Translations under genes and position numbers: made by a program | DNA from: JAFDWI01 sp964544305 | GTDB taxonomy: Bacteria; Actinomycetota; Acidimicrobiia; Acidimicrobiales; Iamiaceae | DNA length: 10,805 nt | Assembly: GCA_964544305.1 (NCBI GenBank) | Contig: CAZJAZ010000066.1 | Coordinates: 1-10,805 of the forward strand | Reading direction: 5' to 3' | Shown: positions 1 to 7,096 of the stretch, in pieces | How positions within the stretch are numbered: position 1 is the first letter of the stretch | Layout: each line of letters begins with the position of its first letter | The notes under the pieces: generated by a model | Seen by the model: only the letters and a program-made list of their open reading frames with translations | Database searches by the model: none | What the model was told of the DNA's origin: nothing

Positions 1-176
1 GTCATTCCGACCCTTCGGGGTCGGCTCCATTGAGGCTCAACTTCGCCGTTGAACGTGACCGTCCTGGCCGCGGGTCATTCCGACCCTTCGGGGTCGGCTC
101 CATTGAGGCGCCGTGTGCCCCGGCGAGAATCGCGTCGGTTGCCAGGGTCATTCCGAGCCTTCGGGGTCGGCTAGGC
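1..176 (+). CRISPR. Leader-distal end of a CRISPR array (partial at left edge)
   Basis: Two identical 36-nt repeats lie at 1-36 and 74-109 and a degenerate third copy starts at 147. They enclose two unrelated 37-nt spacers (37-73 and 110-146), giving an exact 73-nt period. Each repeat contains a perfect 7-bp stem CCGACCC / GGGTCGG around a TTCG loop and ends in ATTGAGGC, resembling the 8-nt 5' handle of processed crRNAs. The third copy has one C-to-G change in the stem and lacks CCATTG before its final AGGC, as expected of a leader-distal terminal repeat. With the handle orientation this implies transcription on the + strand and a leader to the left, outside the window. No cas gene is present, so the subtype cannot be assigned. 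Only two spacers are seen, so a non-CRISPR tandem repeat remains a minor alternative. Confidence 0.85.
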
Positions 177-195
177 GGTCCGGTTAGCGGGTCGG

Positions 196-930
196 TCAGT
201 TGATGGTGGTGCGGCCAAGCTTGCGGGCCGCCTCAGACACAAACACCTCGGGCGCGAACGGCCCCGTATCGACTGACGAAACATCAAGCACTGGCAAGCG
301 CACATTCGATCCCAGCGTGTCGAGCCAACAAATCGCGCCGGCCACATCATCAACCGACAACGTGCGCATCGCAAATCGCACCTCATCAAGCATCGGCGTC
401 GCAACCGGTCCGGTCACCACCGTGTGCACTGCAATCCCATCACGCTCAACCTCACCAGCCAGAGCTGCCGCAAACGCATTCAAACCTGCTTTCGACGCGC
501 TATATGCCGCCCGACCAGGCTGGGGATGCAACGCCGCCGATGACGACACAAACACAAATCGGCCCCCAGCATTCATCGCCGGCAGACACGTCGACGCCAC
601 CACAAAAGCCGACCGCAAATTCGCTGCGATCACCGCATCAAACGTGGCGACCGAATCTTTGCGCACAAACGTGCCCTGCATCACGCCGGCCGCATGCACC
701 ACCAAATCAACCGGGCCCGCCTCTGCAACAACCGCCGCAAAACTTGACGGATCCGAAGCATCACCTGCCACCCAGCGCGCACCCGCCCCCTCGGCTGCTG
801 CGGCTAAACGCTGCGCATTGCGGGCCGTACCAACCACCTCATAGCCCGCTCCCACGAGACGCTCAGCAACAGCCAAACCAATCCCGCTACTCGCACCCGT
901 CACAATCGCTAACCTTCGACGTTCAGACAT
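196..930 (-). CDS. Short-chain dehydrogenase/reductase (SDR)
   Basis: A 244-aa classical SDR, the usual family length, with a complete Rossmann and catalytic set. The cofactor motif TGASSGIG is at residues 11-18. Arg37 after beta-2 (TARN) suggests NADP(H) rather than NAD(H). The NNAG-type motif is HAAG (79-82). The catalytic tetrad is Asn104, Ser130, Tyr143 and Lys147 (YSASK). No signal peptide or membrane segment is visible, so it should be cytosolic. The substrate cannot be deduced. The start at 930 places the glycine-rich motif at the normal distance from the N-terminus; longer in-frame starts up to 1053 would overlap the divergent crotonase gene and add non-homologous sequence. There is no Shine-Dalgarno sequence, but TATTCT lies 7 nt upstream, consistent with a leaderless mRNA. 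Its 3' end lies about 20 bp from the CRISPR array, in convergent orientation. Confidence 0.9.
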   Translation of the reverse strand: MSERRRLAIVTGASSGIGLAVAERLVGAGYEVVGTARNAQRLAAAAEGAGARWVAGDASDPSSFAAVVAEAGPVDLVVHAAGVMQGTFVRKDSVATFDAVIAANLRSAFVVASTCLPAMNAGGRFVFVSSSAALHPQPGRAAYSASKAGLNAFAAALAGEVERDGIAVHTVVTGPVATPMLDEVRFAMRTLSVDDVAGAICWLDTLGSNVRLPVLDVSSVDTGPFAPEVFVSEAARKLGRTTIN

Positions 931-937
931 CGCGAGG

Positions 938-943
938 AGAATA
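938..943 (-). promoter_or_regulatory. Putative leaderless -10 box for the SDR gene
   Basis: On the minus strand this reads TATTCT, matching the actinobacterial TAnnnT -10 pattern. It ends 7 nt before the SDR ATG at 930, so transcription would begin at or next to the start codon. No convincing -35 is seen. The box overlaps the Shine-Dalgarno GAGGAG (934-939) of the divergent gene. Confidence 0.45.
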
Positions 944-946
944 GAC

Positions 947-1711
947 GTGCGTGAGTTCCCCGGCATCCAAATGCACGATGACGACGACATTCGCATCGTC
1001 ACCCTGAACCGCCCCAATGAGCTCAACTCGTTCACCGAAGACTTCCACGCCACCTTCGTTGAACTGTGGCGTCACCTCGCCGACATCGATGACACCCGTG
1101 CCATCGTGCTCACCGGTGCCGGCCGCGTCTTTAGTGCCGGAGGTAGCTTCGACGACTTCGAACACCGCCGCAACAACCCAGAAATACGCCGACGCAGCAT
1201 GCGCAACGCCCGCGCCCTCTTCGACGCCATGCTCCAAATCGAAGTGCCCATCGTCGCCGCAGTCAACGGACCCGCCGTTGGCCTCGGCGCCACCGTCGCA
1301 ACCCTGTGTGACATCGTGTTCATGGCCGACACCGCATTTCTCGCGGATACTCACGTGTCGGTAGCGCTCGTCGCAGGCGACGGGGGAGCAGTCACCTGGC
1401 CCGCCCACATTGGACTGTTACGAGCCAAACAATATTTGCTTTCCGGTGACCGGCTCGCCGCCCATCACGCCGTCGAAATGGGACTCGCCAACTTCGTGGT
1501 GCCCGGCGAATCCGTCGTCGCCGAAGCCTGCGCGTATGCGCACCGGCTCGCGGCCCAACCCGCCCAAGCCACCCGGGCCACCAAAGCAATCCTCAACCAG
1601 CATCTTCGAGCAAACGCCGTCCGGGTCCTCGACTACGGGCTTGCCGTCGAATCAGCCTCCCACGACACCGACGACTACGCGGCCGCGATCGAACGGCTCC
1701 GCCCAACCTGA
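947..1711 (+). CDS. Crotonase-fold protein, enoyl-CoA hydratase/isomerase family
   Basis: A 254-aa crotonase superfamily protein, the usual length. Visible landmarks are LNRPNELNS near residue 20, the first oxyanion-hole segment FSAGGSFDDF (62-71), the second segment AVNGPAVGLGATVATLCDI (105-123), and DTHVSVALVAGDGG (134-147). Aligned by eye to rat mitochondrial enoyl-CoA hydratase, both catalytic glutamates are absent: Thr116 stands where Glu144 would be and His136 where Glu164 would be. The CoA-binding fold is therefore clear, but simple hydration of an enoyl-CoA is doubtful; isomerase, hydrolase or another crotonase chemistry is possible. The start is GTG at 947, chosen because GAGGAG at 934-939 sits 7 nt upstream. 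The gene is divergent from the SDR with a 16-bp gap, so its promoter must lie inside the 5' end of the SDR gene; TAACCT at 910-915 is a weak -10 candidate. Confidence 0.88.
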   Translation: MREFPGIQMHDDDDIRIVTLNRPNELNSFTEDFHATFVELWRHLADIDDTRAIVLTGAGRVFSAGGSFDDFEHRRNNPEIRRRSMRNARALFDAMLQIEVPIVAAVNGPAVGLGATVATLCDIVFMADTAFLADTHVSVALVAGDGGAVTWPAHIGLLRAKQYLLSGDRLAAHHAVEMGLANFVVPGESVVAEACAYAHRLAAQPAQATRATKAILNQHLRANAVRVLDYGLAVESASHDTDDYAAAIERLRPT

Positions 1712-1735
1712 AACGGTTCGCAACACTCTTGCGCG

Positions 1736-1749
1736 CAAACGCTCGTTTG
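1736..1749 (+). terminator. Small hairpin between convergent genes, possible weak terminator
   Basis: CAAAC GCTC GTTTG forms a 5-bp stem with a 4-nt loop, 24 nt after the crotonase stop and followed by TCTTA. The stem is short and the T-run poor. Its position between the convergent crotonase and vapC ends is the main support. Confidence 0.3.
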
Positions 1750-1751
1750 TC

Positions 1752-2177
1752 TTACTTGGGCAATGGGCGTGCCGGTAGTCCGTGACGACGTGCAGATTCG
1801 ATCAGGCGATCGTCGGCCGTGATGAGGTCAGCGTTGAGATCTTGAGCAAGGAGAACGTAGAGGGCGTCGTATGTGGTGAGATGCCAGTCGAGCGCGGCCC
1901 GGAAGGTGCGTTGCCATCGGTCCGTGCCACCAATGAACTCAAGACCGAGCTGTCCGAGCAAGCCAAAGGCTGACACCGCGTCTGTGGGCGACAACACCTT
2001 TTGTGCGACCCGTTTGCGTAGGCCGTTGCCGACCTCGCCGAGGAGGTGCTCGGGCGCGGCCAGAGTCAGCCCAAGTTGTGCACGATCAAGGAGATCGTTG
2101 GCTGCATCGGAGCCGGCCTCGGCAACAATCCATTTCAACGCAACCGACGCGTCAATGACGACAACTTGTTCAGGCAC
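1752..2177 (-). CDS. vapC: VapC-type PIN-domain toxin (putative ribonuclease)
   Basis: A 141-aa PIN-domain protein, the normal VapC size. The acidic active site is complete: Asp9 in VVVIDASVALKW, Glu48 in LLGEVGNGL, Asp104 in TTYDALYVLLA and Asp122 in LITADDRLI. These four side chains normally hold Mg2+/Mn2+ for single-stranded RNA cleavage; tRNA or rRNA are the usual VapC targets, though the target here is unknown. The start is GTG at 2177, which overlaps the antitoxin's end by 8 nt and puts the first Asp at residue 9; a longer frame reaching 2273 would run through the antitoxin gene. No clear Shine-Dalgarno precedes the GTG, so translation is probably coupled to the antitoxin. The gene is convergent with the crotonase gene, with 40 bp between stops. 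Confidence 0.88.
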   Translation of the reverse strand: MPEQVVVIDASVALKWIVAEAGSDAANDLLDRAQLGLTLAAPEHLLGEVGNGLRKRVAQKVLSPTDAVSAFGLLGQLGLEFIGGTDRWQRTFRAALDWHLTTYDALYVLLAQDLNADLITADDRLIESARRHGLPARPLPK

Positions 2178-2427
2178 GGCTGTCGCGGTCTTCGCGGACC
2201 AGTTCCTGAGCAGACGCAGTCCCTTGGGCGAGTACCGATCGGGATTGGATTTTTCGTAGGCGTGCAATCGCACTTTCGCGTGTCAATTGGGCACCGTCAG
2301 TGACGCGTAGGGCCTCCTCAAGTAAGACCACCGATTGCGACGACATTGAACGTCCTTCGGCCCGCGCCCGAGCGCGCAGCGCCGCATGGAGATCGTCAGG
2401 CAGATTCCGGACATGCAACTCGGCCAT
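2170..2427 (-). CDS. vapB: VapB/FitA-type ribbon-helix-helix antitoxin
   Basis: An 85-aa protein. Residues 3-42 (AELHVRNLPDDLHAALRARA, then EGRSMSSQSVVLLEEAL) match the FitA/VapB ribbon-helix-helix pattern: a short beta strand for DNA contact, two helices, and a charged C-terminal tail (45-85) that normally wraps the PIN toxin. The ATG at 2427 is chosen because the RHH strand starts at residue 3 and a TACAAT -10 box lies 6 nt upstream. It is the first gene of the pair and overlaps the toxin by 8 nt. A perfect palindrome at 2440-2454 lies just upstream of the -10 and is the likely operator for autoregulation. The gene sits downstream of the sulfatase on the same strand, 64 bp away, but has its own promoter. 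Confidence 0.87.
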   Translation of the reverse strand: MAELHVRNLPDDLHAALRARARAEGRSMSSQSVVLLEEALRVTDGAQLTRESAIARLRKIQSRSVLAQGTASAQELVREDRDSRA

Positions 2428-2433
2428 GGGAGC

Positions 2434-2439
2434 ATTGTA
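2434..2439 (-). promoter_or_regulatory. -10 box of the vapBC promoter (leaderless)
   Basis: On the minus strand this reads TACAAT, a near-consensus -10 box. The ATG of vapB begins 6 nt further on, which puts the transcription start on the start codon itself. No good -35 hexamer is seen 16-18 nt upstream. Confidence 0.6.
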
Positions 2440-2454
2440 GTCCCAGAATGGGAC
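2440..2454. promoter_or_regulatory. Putative VapB operator (15-bp perfect inverted repeat)
   Basis: GTCCCA-GAA-TGGGAC is a perfect 6-bp inverted repeat with a 3-nt centre. It abuts the -10 box TACAAT and fills part of the -10/-35 spacer of the vapBC promoter. Binding there by the VapBC complex would block RNA polymerase, the usual autoregulation of such loci. Assignment is by position and symmetry only. Confidence 0.55.
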
Positions 2455-2471
2455 AAACTCTCGTTGCAGGT

Positions 2472-2489
2472 GCTTCTCGGTGCAGAAGC
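2472..2489 (-). terminator. Hairpin after the sulfatase gene, possible weak terminator
   Basis: GCTTCT and AGAAGC form a perfect 6-bp inverted repeat around a 6-nt loop, 2 nt beyond the sulfatase stop on the minus strand. No U-tract follows, so its terminator role is uncertain. It lies in the 64-bp gap between the sulfatase and vapB. Confidence 0.3.
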
Positions 2490-2491
2490 CG

Positions 2492-4816
2492 CTACTGCTC
2501 AGATAACGCCCGTTCAAAGAGAATGACCGGATCTTCTGCCACCGGGTCACCCACGCGCAACACCACACGGTGGATCGTCGCGGTGCACACAAACGGTGCC
2601 ACATATCCCGGGCCAACAGCCGGGCCGTGCTCAAAGCCACACGTCATCCCCGTGTTGGTGTGATTGAACTTCGTTGACGTGAACAACCGCACCGACCCCG
2701 TCGCAACGTTTGTGTCGTTGACGCACAACGTGACATCACCGCCTCCCTCAACCCGTGGCGCATAGCGCATTCCGAGCACATGATCACCTGGTGCAATGAC
2801 ATCGGCCCCGGCCACCACGTCAATGCGTTTGCCATACAAGTTGTGGACCCAACGAAGACGCCCATCCAACAAATGGAACGAAAACCCGCCCAGCACCGAA
2901 CCTTGCGCCAGGAGCACACCGCTTGCAACGTCATCAGTAGCAATCGTGACGTCCGCACAGATCTCGTGAAAACGGTTCTTGATATTCGGTGCGTTTGGCT
3001 CTGGCACCGGTGACGTGCCCGGCCAAAACATGGCATCACGACGATCCCGTGATGCACTTGGCTTCGGATGCGCGATCGCATACAGCGGCCGATTATCAAG
3101 AGGCAACACCTGATTGCGGCGTGCCTCAACCCACCACAACTGTGTGAGTTCCGCAAGCTTGTCTGGGTAATCACTTGCCACGTTGTGCAACTCTGTTGGA
3201 TCAAGCGCCACGTGATAGAGCTCCCACACATCATCGTCAAACGGCGCATTCCAATCGAGGTCGTCGTCATAGACCGGGCCCACTGGTTTAAACGTCACCG
3301 CCTTCCAACCGTCGTGATAGATCGCTCGACTCCCCAACATCTCAAAATGCTGCGTTGTACGCGGTGCGGTCACGCTCGTTGCGTCCACACCCTCATCCTC
3401 TTGGCCAGCATCCGTGAGGACCCCCGCCAAACTCACCCCATCAATCGGCGACTGTACGACATCATCAATGGTGGGTGGTACTGCAATGCCAATCAGATCG
3501 AGGATCGTTACCGGCACATCAATCGCATGCGTAAAAGCATGTCGCACCACACCCGGCGACGAAATATGGCCGGGCCATGAGAAAATGCACGGATCGGCCA
3601 CGCCACCCTCATGCACCTCACGCTTGAAACGCTTGAACGGCGTGTTCCCCGCCATGGTCCAACCCCACGGATAATTGTTATGCGTTGACGCTGTGCCGAT
3701 CTCATCGATCCGTCGCAAGATTTCACGTGGGCCAGCCGGATCAAAATTGATCGGGCGCACATCGTTCAGTGACCCGTCTCGACCACCCTCACCGCTTGCC
3801 CCATTGTCTGACACGAGCACGACCAGTGTGTTGGCACGATCTCCGGTCTCATCCAAGAAATCAAGTAGCCGCCCGATCTGCGCATCGGTGTGCGCCAGAA
3901 AAGCAGCGAAACATTCCATGAACCGTGCGGCCACTCGTTGCGCGTCACCATCGAGATCATCCCACGCTGGAATCCACGGTGGCCGAGGCGCCAGACCAGC
4001 ACCCGCCCGCACAATCCCAAGATCTTGTTGGCGTGCAAACGTAGCGTCACGCCACGCATCCCAACCGCAATCAAAACGGCCACGCTCAGCCTCGAGCCAT
4101 TTGGTCGGCGCATGATGGGGCGAGTGACATGCCCCGGTCGCAAAATATAAGAAGAAACGTTTGTCCGCGTCTGCGGCACGCAGATCAGCGATCATTCGAA
4201 TTGCCTGATCCGCCAAATCCTCGGTGAGGTGATAGCCCTCGTCCATCGAACGTGGCGGGCGCACCGCATGGTTGTCGCAGTACAAGTCAGGAACAAACTG
4301 ATGCGTTTCGCCGCCATGAAATCCATACCACCGGTCAAAACCCCGCCCCAATGGCCAGGTGCGTCGGGTCGAAGCCTGACTGGTCTCATCATCGGGCGTG
4401 AGATGCCATTTGCCCACCGCATAGGTGGCGTACCCCTGTGCCCGCAAGATTTCGGAAAGAAAGCCGTTCTCACGGGGAATCTGCGCGTTGTAGCCCGGAT
4501 ACCCAAGGGCCAAGTCCGACACACGCCCGAGCCCGTTGCGATGATGATTGCGTCCGGTCAACAAACACGACCGTGTTGGTGAACACAACGCGGTCGTATG
4601 GAAGTTGGACAAGCGTGCGCCCGATGCCGCCAAATCGTCAATACGTGGTGTTGCAAGATTTGACCCGTAGCATCCAAGCTGCGCAAAGCCAACGTCATCA
4701 AGCACAATAAGCACCACATTGGGTGCGCCCTCGGGAGGTGATGGTTCTGGCGGCCACCACGGTGTCGATGTACGCCAATCGTCGCCGATTGTCCCTTCAA
4801 AACGTGGTGTCAACAT
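2492..4816 (-). CDS. Arylsulfatase (type I, formylglycine-dependent), long mycobacterial-type
   Basis: A 774-aa sulfatase with an intact active site. Metal-binding Asp40-Asp41 lie in VLDDVGF. The CSPTRSCLLTGR signature places the cysteine converted to formylglycine at Cys78 and its Arg at 82. Lys136 and His138 (GKWH), His231 (CHSPHHAP), Asp337-Asn338 (SDNG) and Lys395 complete the usual set. The catalytic domain covers roughly 31-570. A separate beta-rich C-terminal region (about 610-755, rich in Gly, Val and Thr) follows, the layout of the ~787-aa mycobacterial AtsA/AtsD proteins rather than the ~535-aa Pseudomonas AtsA. No signal peptide is seen, so a cytosolic enzyme hydrolysing sulfate esters is likely. 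Activation needs a formylglycine-generating enzyme, which is not in the window. The ATG at 4816 is preceded by the purine-rich AAGGGGG. The substrate is unknown. Confidence 0.93.
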   Translation of the reverse strand: MLTPRFEGTIGDDWRTSTPWWPPEPSPPEGAPNVVLIVLDDVGFAQLGCYGSNLATPRIDDLAASGARLSNFHTTALCSPTRSCLLTGRNHHRNGLGRVSDLALGYPGYNAQIPRENGFLSEILRAQGYATYAVGKWHLTPDDETSQASTRRTWPLGRGFDRWYGFHGGETHQFVPDLYCDNHAVRPPRSMDEGYHLTEDLADQAIRMIADLRAADADKRFFLYFATGACHSPHHAPTKWLEAERGRFDCGWDAWRDATFARQQDLGIVRAGAGLAPRPPWIPAWDDLDGDAQRVAARFMECFAAFLAHTDAQIGRLLDFLDETGDRANTLVVLVSDNGASGEGGRDGSLNDVRPINFDPAGPREILRRIDEIGTASTHNNYPWGWTMAGNTPFKRFKREVHEGGVADPCIFSWPGHISSPGVVRHAFTHAIDVPVTILDLIGIAVPPTIDDVVQSPIDGVSLAGVLTDAGQEDEGVDATSVTAPRTTQHFEMLGSRAIYHDGWKAVTFKPVGPVYDDDLDWNAPFDDDVWELYHVALDPTELHNVASDYPDKLAELTQLWWVEARRNQVLPLDNRPLYAIAHPKPSASRDRRDAMFWPGTSPVPEPNAPNIKNRFHEICADVTIATDDVASGVLLAQGSVLGGFSFHLLDGRLRWVHNLYGKRIDVVAGADVIAPGDHVLGMRYAPRVEGGGDVTLCVNDTNVATGSVRLFTSTKFNHTNTGMTCGFEHGPAVGPGYVAPFVCTATIHRVVLRVGDPVAEDPVILFERALSEQ

Positions 4817-4968
4817 CGTCCCCCTTGGGTTCAGTCAGTGGCAAAATCTTCTGTGGCGGTAGGGCTGGCCCGAACGTTGCAACAATTTCTTGCAGCGTTT
4901 GGGAATAGGAAGCGGGCAGACATCGTTCCTAATATCATCATTCGTTGGCGTTAGAGCTGAGCGCTCGC

Positions 4969-4975
4969 AAAGGAG
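4969..4975 (+). promoter_or_regulatory. Ribosome binding site fixing the start of the membrane protein
   Basis: AAAGGAG ends immediately before an in-frame ATG at 4976, which is too close, and 6 nt before a second in-frame ATG at 4982. The spacing selects 4982. TAATAT at 4930-4935 is a possible -10 for this gene; no -35 is evident. Confidence 0.65.
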
Positions 4976-4981
4976 ATGGAG

Positions 4982-5527
4982 ATGAACAAACGAGTCCTGC
5001 GTTTTGGGGTGATTGTTGGTGTCATCGGTGGCACCGTCATGGCCGCCTGGCTGATGGTGATGAGCACAATCCTGGGTGACGGCCTGTTCACCCCGGTCAA
5101 CATCATCGCCCACACATTTTGGAAAAGCGCACCATTGGGTGGCGATTTCAATCTTGGTGCGCTGCTTCTGGGAACTCTGATCCACCTCATCATCGCCTGC
5201 ACGATCGGCACGATCCTGTCGTGGATGGTGGAGCGCAATGCATTCAACGGTGGCACCATCGTCACCCTTGGCATTGGCATCGCGGCGGTTGCATGGATCG
5301 TCCAAGCGTTCGCATGGCCAGCCGTCGACGAACAAGCCGCAGCGACCAAAGTCGCGTGGGCCTTCGCCATGGGCCACATGATCTTTGGTGTGGGCATCGC
5401 GCTCATTCTCAATTGGCTGCGAGACGTTCGACACGCCGGTCGGCTCGCCGGCGCGGCCGTGGAAGAACCTGTCTTTGCTGGGCGCCCCAGCGAAGTGCGT
5501 ATCCCTCGCTTTGGCAACATGCGCTGA
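4982..5527 (+). CDS. Four-helix integral membrane protein of unknown function
   Basis: I do not recognise this 181-aa protein. Four hydrophobic segments are visible at about residues 7-31, 57-80, 91-112 and 124-145. A basic N-terminus (MNKR) and a basic loop after the last helix (RDVRHAGR) suggest both termini are cytoplasmic. The region between helices 1 and 2 (about 32-56) is moderately polar, with His44 and Lys48. Helix 4 contains GHMIFGVGIALI. The C-terminal tail of about 35 residues is soluble and ends with several arginines. There is no catalytic motif, cysteine pair or transporter signature that I can name. The gene is divergent from the sulfatase (165-bp gap) and convergent with the acyl-CoA synthetase (15-bp gap), so it is probably monocistronic. 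The start is set by AAAGGAG at 4969-4975. Confidence 0.82.
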   Translation: MNKRVLRFGVIVGVIGGTVMAAWLMVMSTILGDGLFTPVNIIAHTFWKSAPLGGDFNLGALLLGTLIHLIIACTIGTILSWMVERNAFNGGTIVTLGIGIAAVAWIVQAFAWPAVDEQAAATKVAWAFAMGHMIFGVGIALILNWLRDVRHAGRLAGAAVEEPVFAGRPSEVRIPRFGNMR

Positions 5528-5542
5528 AGTCAACACCGTGCA

Positions 5543-7096
5543 CTAACTCGGAGCCGGAAGCAAACGTTTGAGCAGTTTGCCCGTTGGCAAGCGCGGCAAT
5601 TCGTCAACAAGCGTGATCGCTCTCGGACACTTGAACCGGGCGAGGTGCGTTCCGCAATACGCAAGTAACTCGTCACCAATTGTTTCCACGTCAACCGGAA
5701 CGGTCGGATCGAGTTGCACGTACGCATGAACTTTTTCGCCGAGATCATCGTCAGGCACACCCACGACCGCCACGTCAAAAACTGCGTCGTGCCCAATGAG
5801 CGCATCTTCGATCTCACGCGGGTAAATGTTGACGCCGCCCGCGATGATCAAGTTCGAACTGCGGTCGGTCAGATAGAGGTATCCCTCGTCATCAAGACGA
5901 CCAACGTCTCCAATCGTTGACCAGCCTCGCTCGACATTCCACGCGTTGGCCGTCTTCTCCGAATCGTTGTGGTATTCCCACTGCCGGGCAGTTTCGAACC
6001 AAATCCGGCCCTCTTCGCCAATTGGCACTTCTTCGCCCGCATCATTCGCGATGTGCACCTGCCCGATAAATGAACGGCCAACCGAACCGGGATGCGTGAG
6101 CCACTCGTCTGGGCCGATCGCACAAAACCCATTCCCCTCACTCCCGGCGTAGTACTCGTAGACAACTGGCCCAAGCCACTCCAGCGCGGCATGCTTCACC
6201 TCAATTGGACACGGGGCGGCCGCGTGGATGACGTACTGCAAACTTGACAAGTCGTAGTGGTCGCGTGTCGAAGCGGGCAGTTTGAGTAACCGAATGAGAT
6301 GGGTCGGCACCAACTGCACATGGGTGACTCGGTGTTTTTCAATTGCCGCCAATAGCCGCTCGGGATCAAAAGATTCCATCACCACAACGCTGCACCCCTG
6401 GCATTGCGCACCCGACGTCCAGCCCGCTGGCGCCGCGTGATACAGCGGAGCAGGAGATAAATAGATTGACTCGGGCGACATGCCAAACAAACCGGTCTGC
6501 ATCGCCACAAAAGGTTGCGGCCGACCCAGTTCTGCCCCAACCGGGCCGGGCACAATCCCTTTGGGTTTGCCGGTCGTCCCCGACGAATAAAACATCCACT
6601 GGCCGGCGCATGCTTCGAAACGCTCACTTGACGCAAGCACCTCGGGATCACGCCCGCTTCCAAGAACCGTCTCATACGGGTCAAAACCCTCAACGCGGCC
6701 CCCAACCGATAAGGCAACCGCTACATTGCTCAAACGCGCCAACGTCGCTGCTGCCAGCGCATCCAATGATGCGGCACTCACAATCGCTCGTGCCCCACAA
6801 TCGATTGCAATGAACGCCGCTTCGTCCGCGGTGAGATGCCAGTTCACCGGCGTCACATACAAACCCGACGACAAACCCGCCCAAATGATCTCAAAAAACT
6901 CGGGTCGATTATCGAGCAATACGGCGAGATGATCACCCTGGCGAAGCCCAGCATCATGAAAAACTTGAGCCAACTTCTTGCTCCGAGCGGACAACTCGCC
7001 ATAGGTGCGCGTTACCCCAGACTCATGCATGATTACGGCCAACTTGTCGGCGTGAACCTCGGTGACCGCAAAGGGATGTTGTCGGGCATCATCCAT
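5543..7096 (-). CDS. AMP-forming acyl-CoA synthetase / ligase (ANL family)
   Basis: A 517-aa adenylate-forming enzyme, typical for FadD-like acid-CoA ligases. The ATP/phosphate-binding loop is YSSGTTGKPKG at 170-180. The A5 region is YEYYAGSEG (313-321). The ATP-ribose aspartate is in TIGDVGRLD (Asp397). The hinge is Asp411-Arg412, followed by AGGVNIYPREIE (419-430). The catalytic A10 lysine is Lys507 in RLPTGKLLKR. All core motifs are intact, so it should activate a carboxylic acid through an acyl-AMP to its CoA thioester in the cytosol; the acid cannot be read from sequence. The ATG at 7096 overlaps the upstream amidohydrolase stop by 8 nt, indicating translational coupling in one operon. 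An in-frame extension to 7159 would run inside the upstream gene. No terminator is evident in the 15-bp convergent gap at its 3' end. Confidence 0.92.
   Translation of the reverse strand: MDDARQHPFAVTEVHADKLAVIMHESGVTRTYGELSARSKKLAQVFHDAGLRQGDHLAVLLDNRPEFFEIIWAGLSSGLYVTPVNWHLTADEAAFIAIDCGARAIVSAASLDALAAATLARLSNVAVALSVGGRVEGFDPYETVLGSGRDPEVLASSERFEACAGQWMFYSSGTTGKPKGIVPGPVGAELGRPQPFVAMQTGLFGMSPESIYLSPAPLYHAAPAGWTSGAQCQGCSVVVMESFDPERLLAAIEKHRVTHVQLVPTHLIRLLKLPASTRDHYDLSSLQYVIHAAAPCPIEVKHAALEWLGPVVYEYYAGSEGNGFCAIGPDEWLTHPGSVGRSFIGQVHIANDAGEEVPIGEEGRIWFETARQWEYHNDSEKTANAWNVERGWSTIGDVGRLDDEGYLYLTDRSSNLIIAGGVNIYPREIEDALIGHDAVFDVAVVGVPDDDLGEKVHAYVQLDPTVPVDVETIGDELLAYCGTHLARFKCPRAITLVDELPRLPTGKLLKRLLPAPS

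Noticed and set aside
37..146. Identification of the CRISPR targets
   Set aside because: The reverse complement of spacer 37-73 can be read as AARTVTFNGEV, which could be from a phage protein, but 37 nt without a search cannot support a source.
931..1053. N-terminal extension of the SDR
   Set aside because: It would lie wholly inside the divergent crotonase gene and push the TGASSGIG motif 41 residues away from its usual position.
4835..5536. Long minus-strand open frame (233 codons) opposite the membrane protein gene
   Set aside because: It has no ribosome binding site or recognisable motif and is rich in His, Asp and Arg as expected of an antisense frame; the + strand frame has coherent transmembrane segments.
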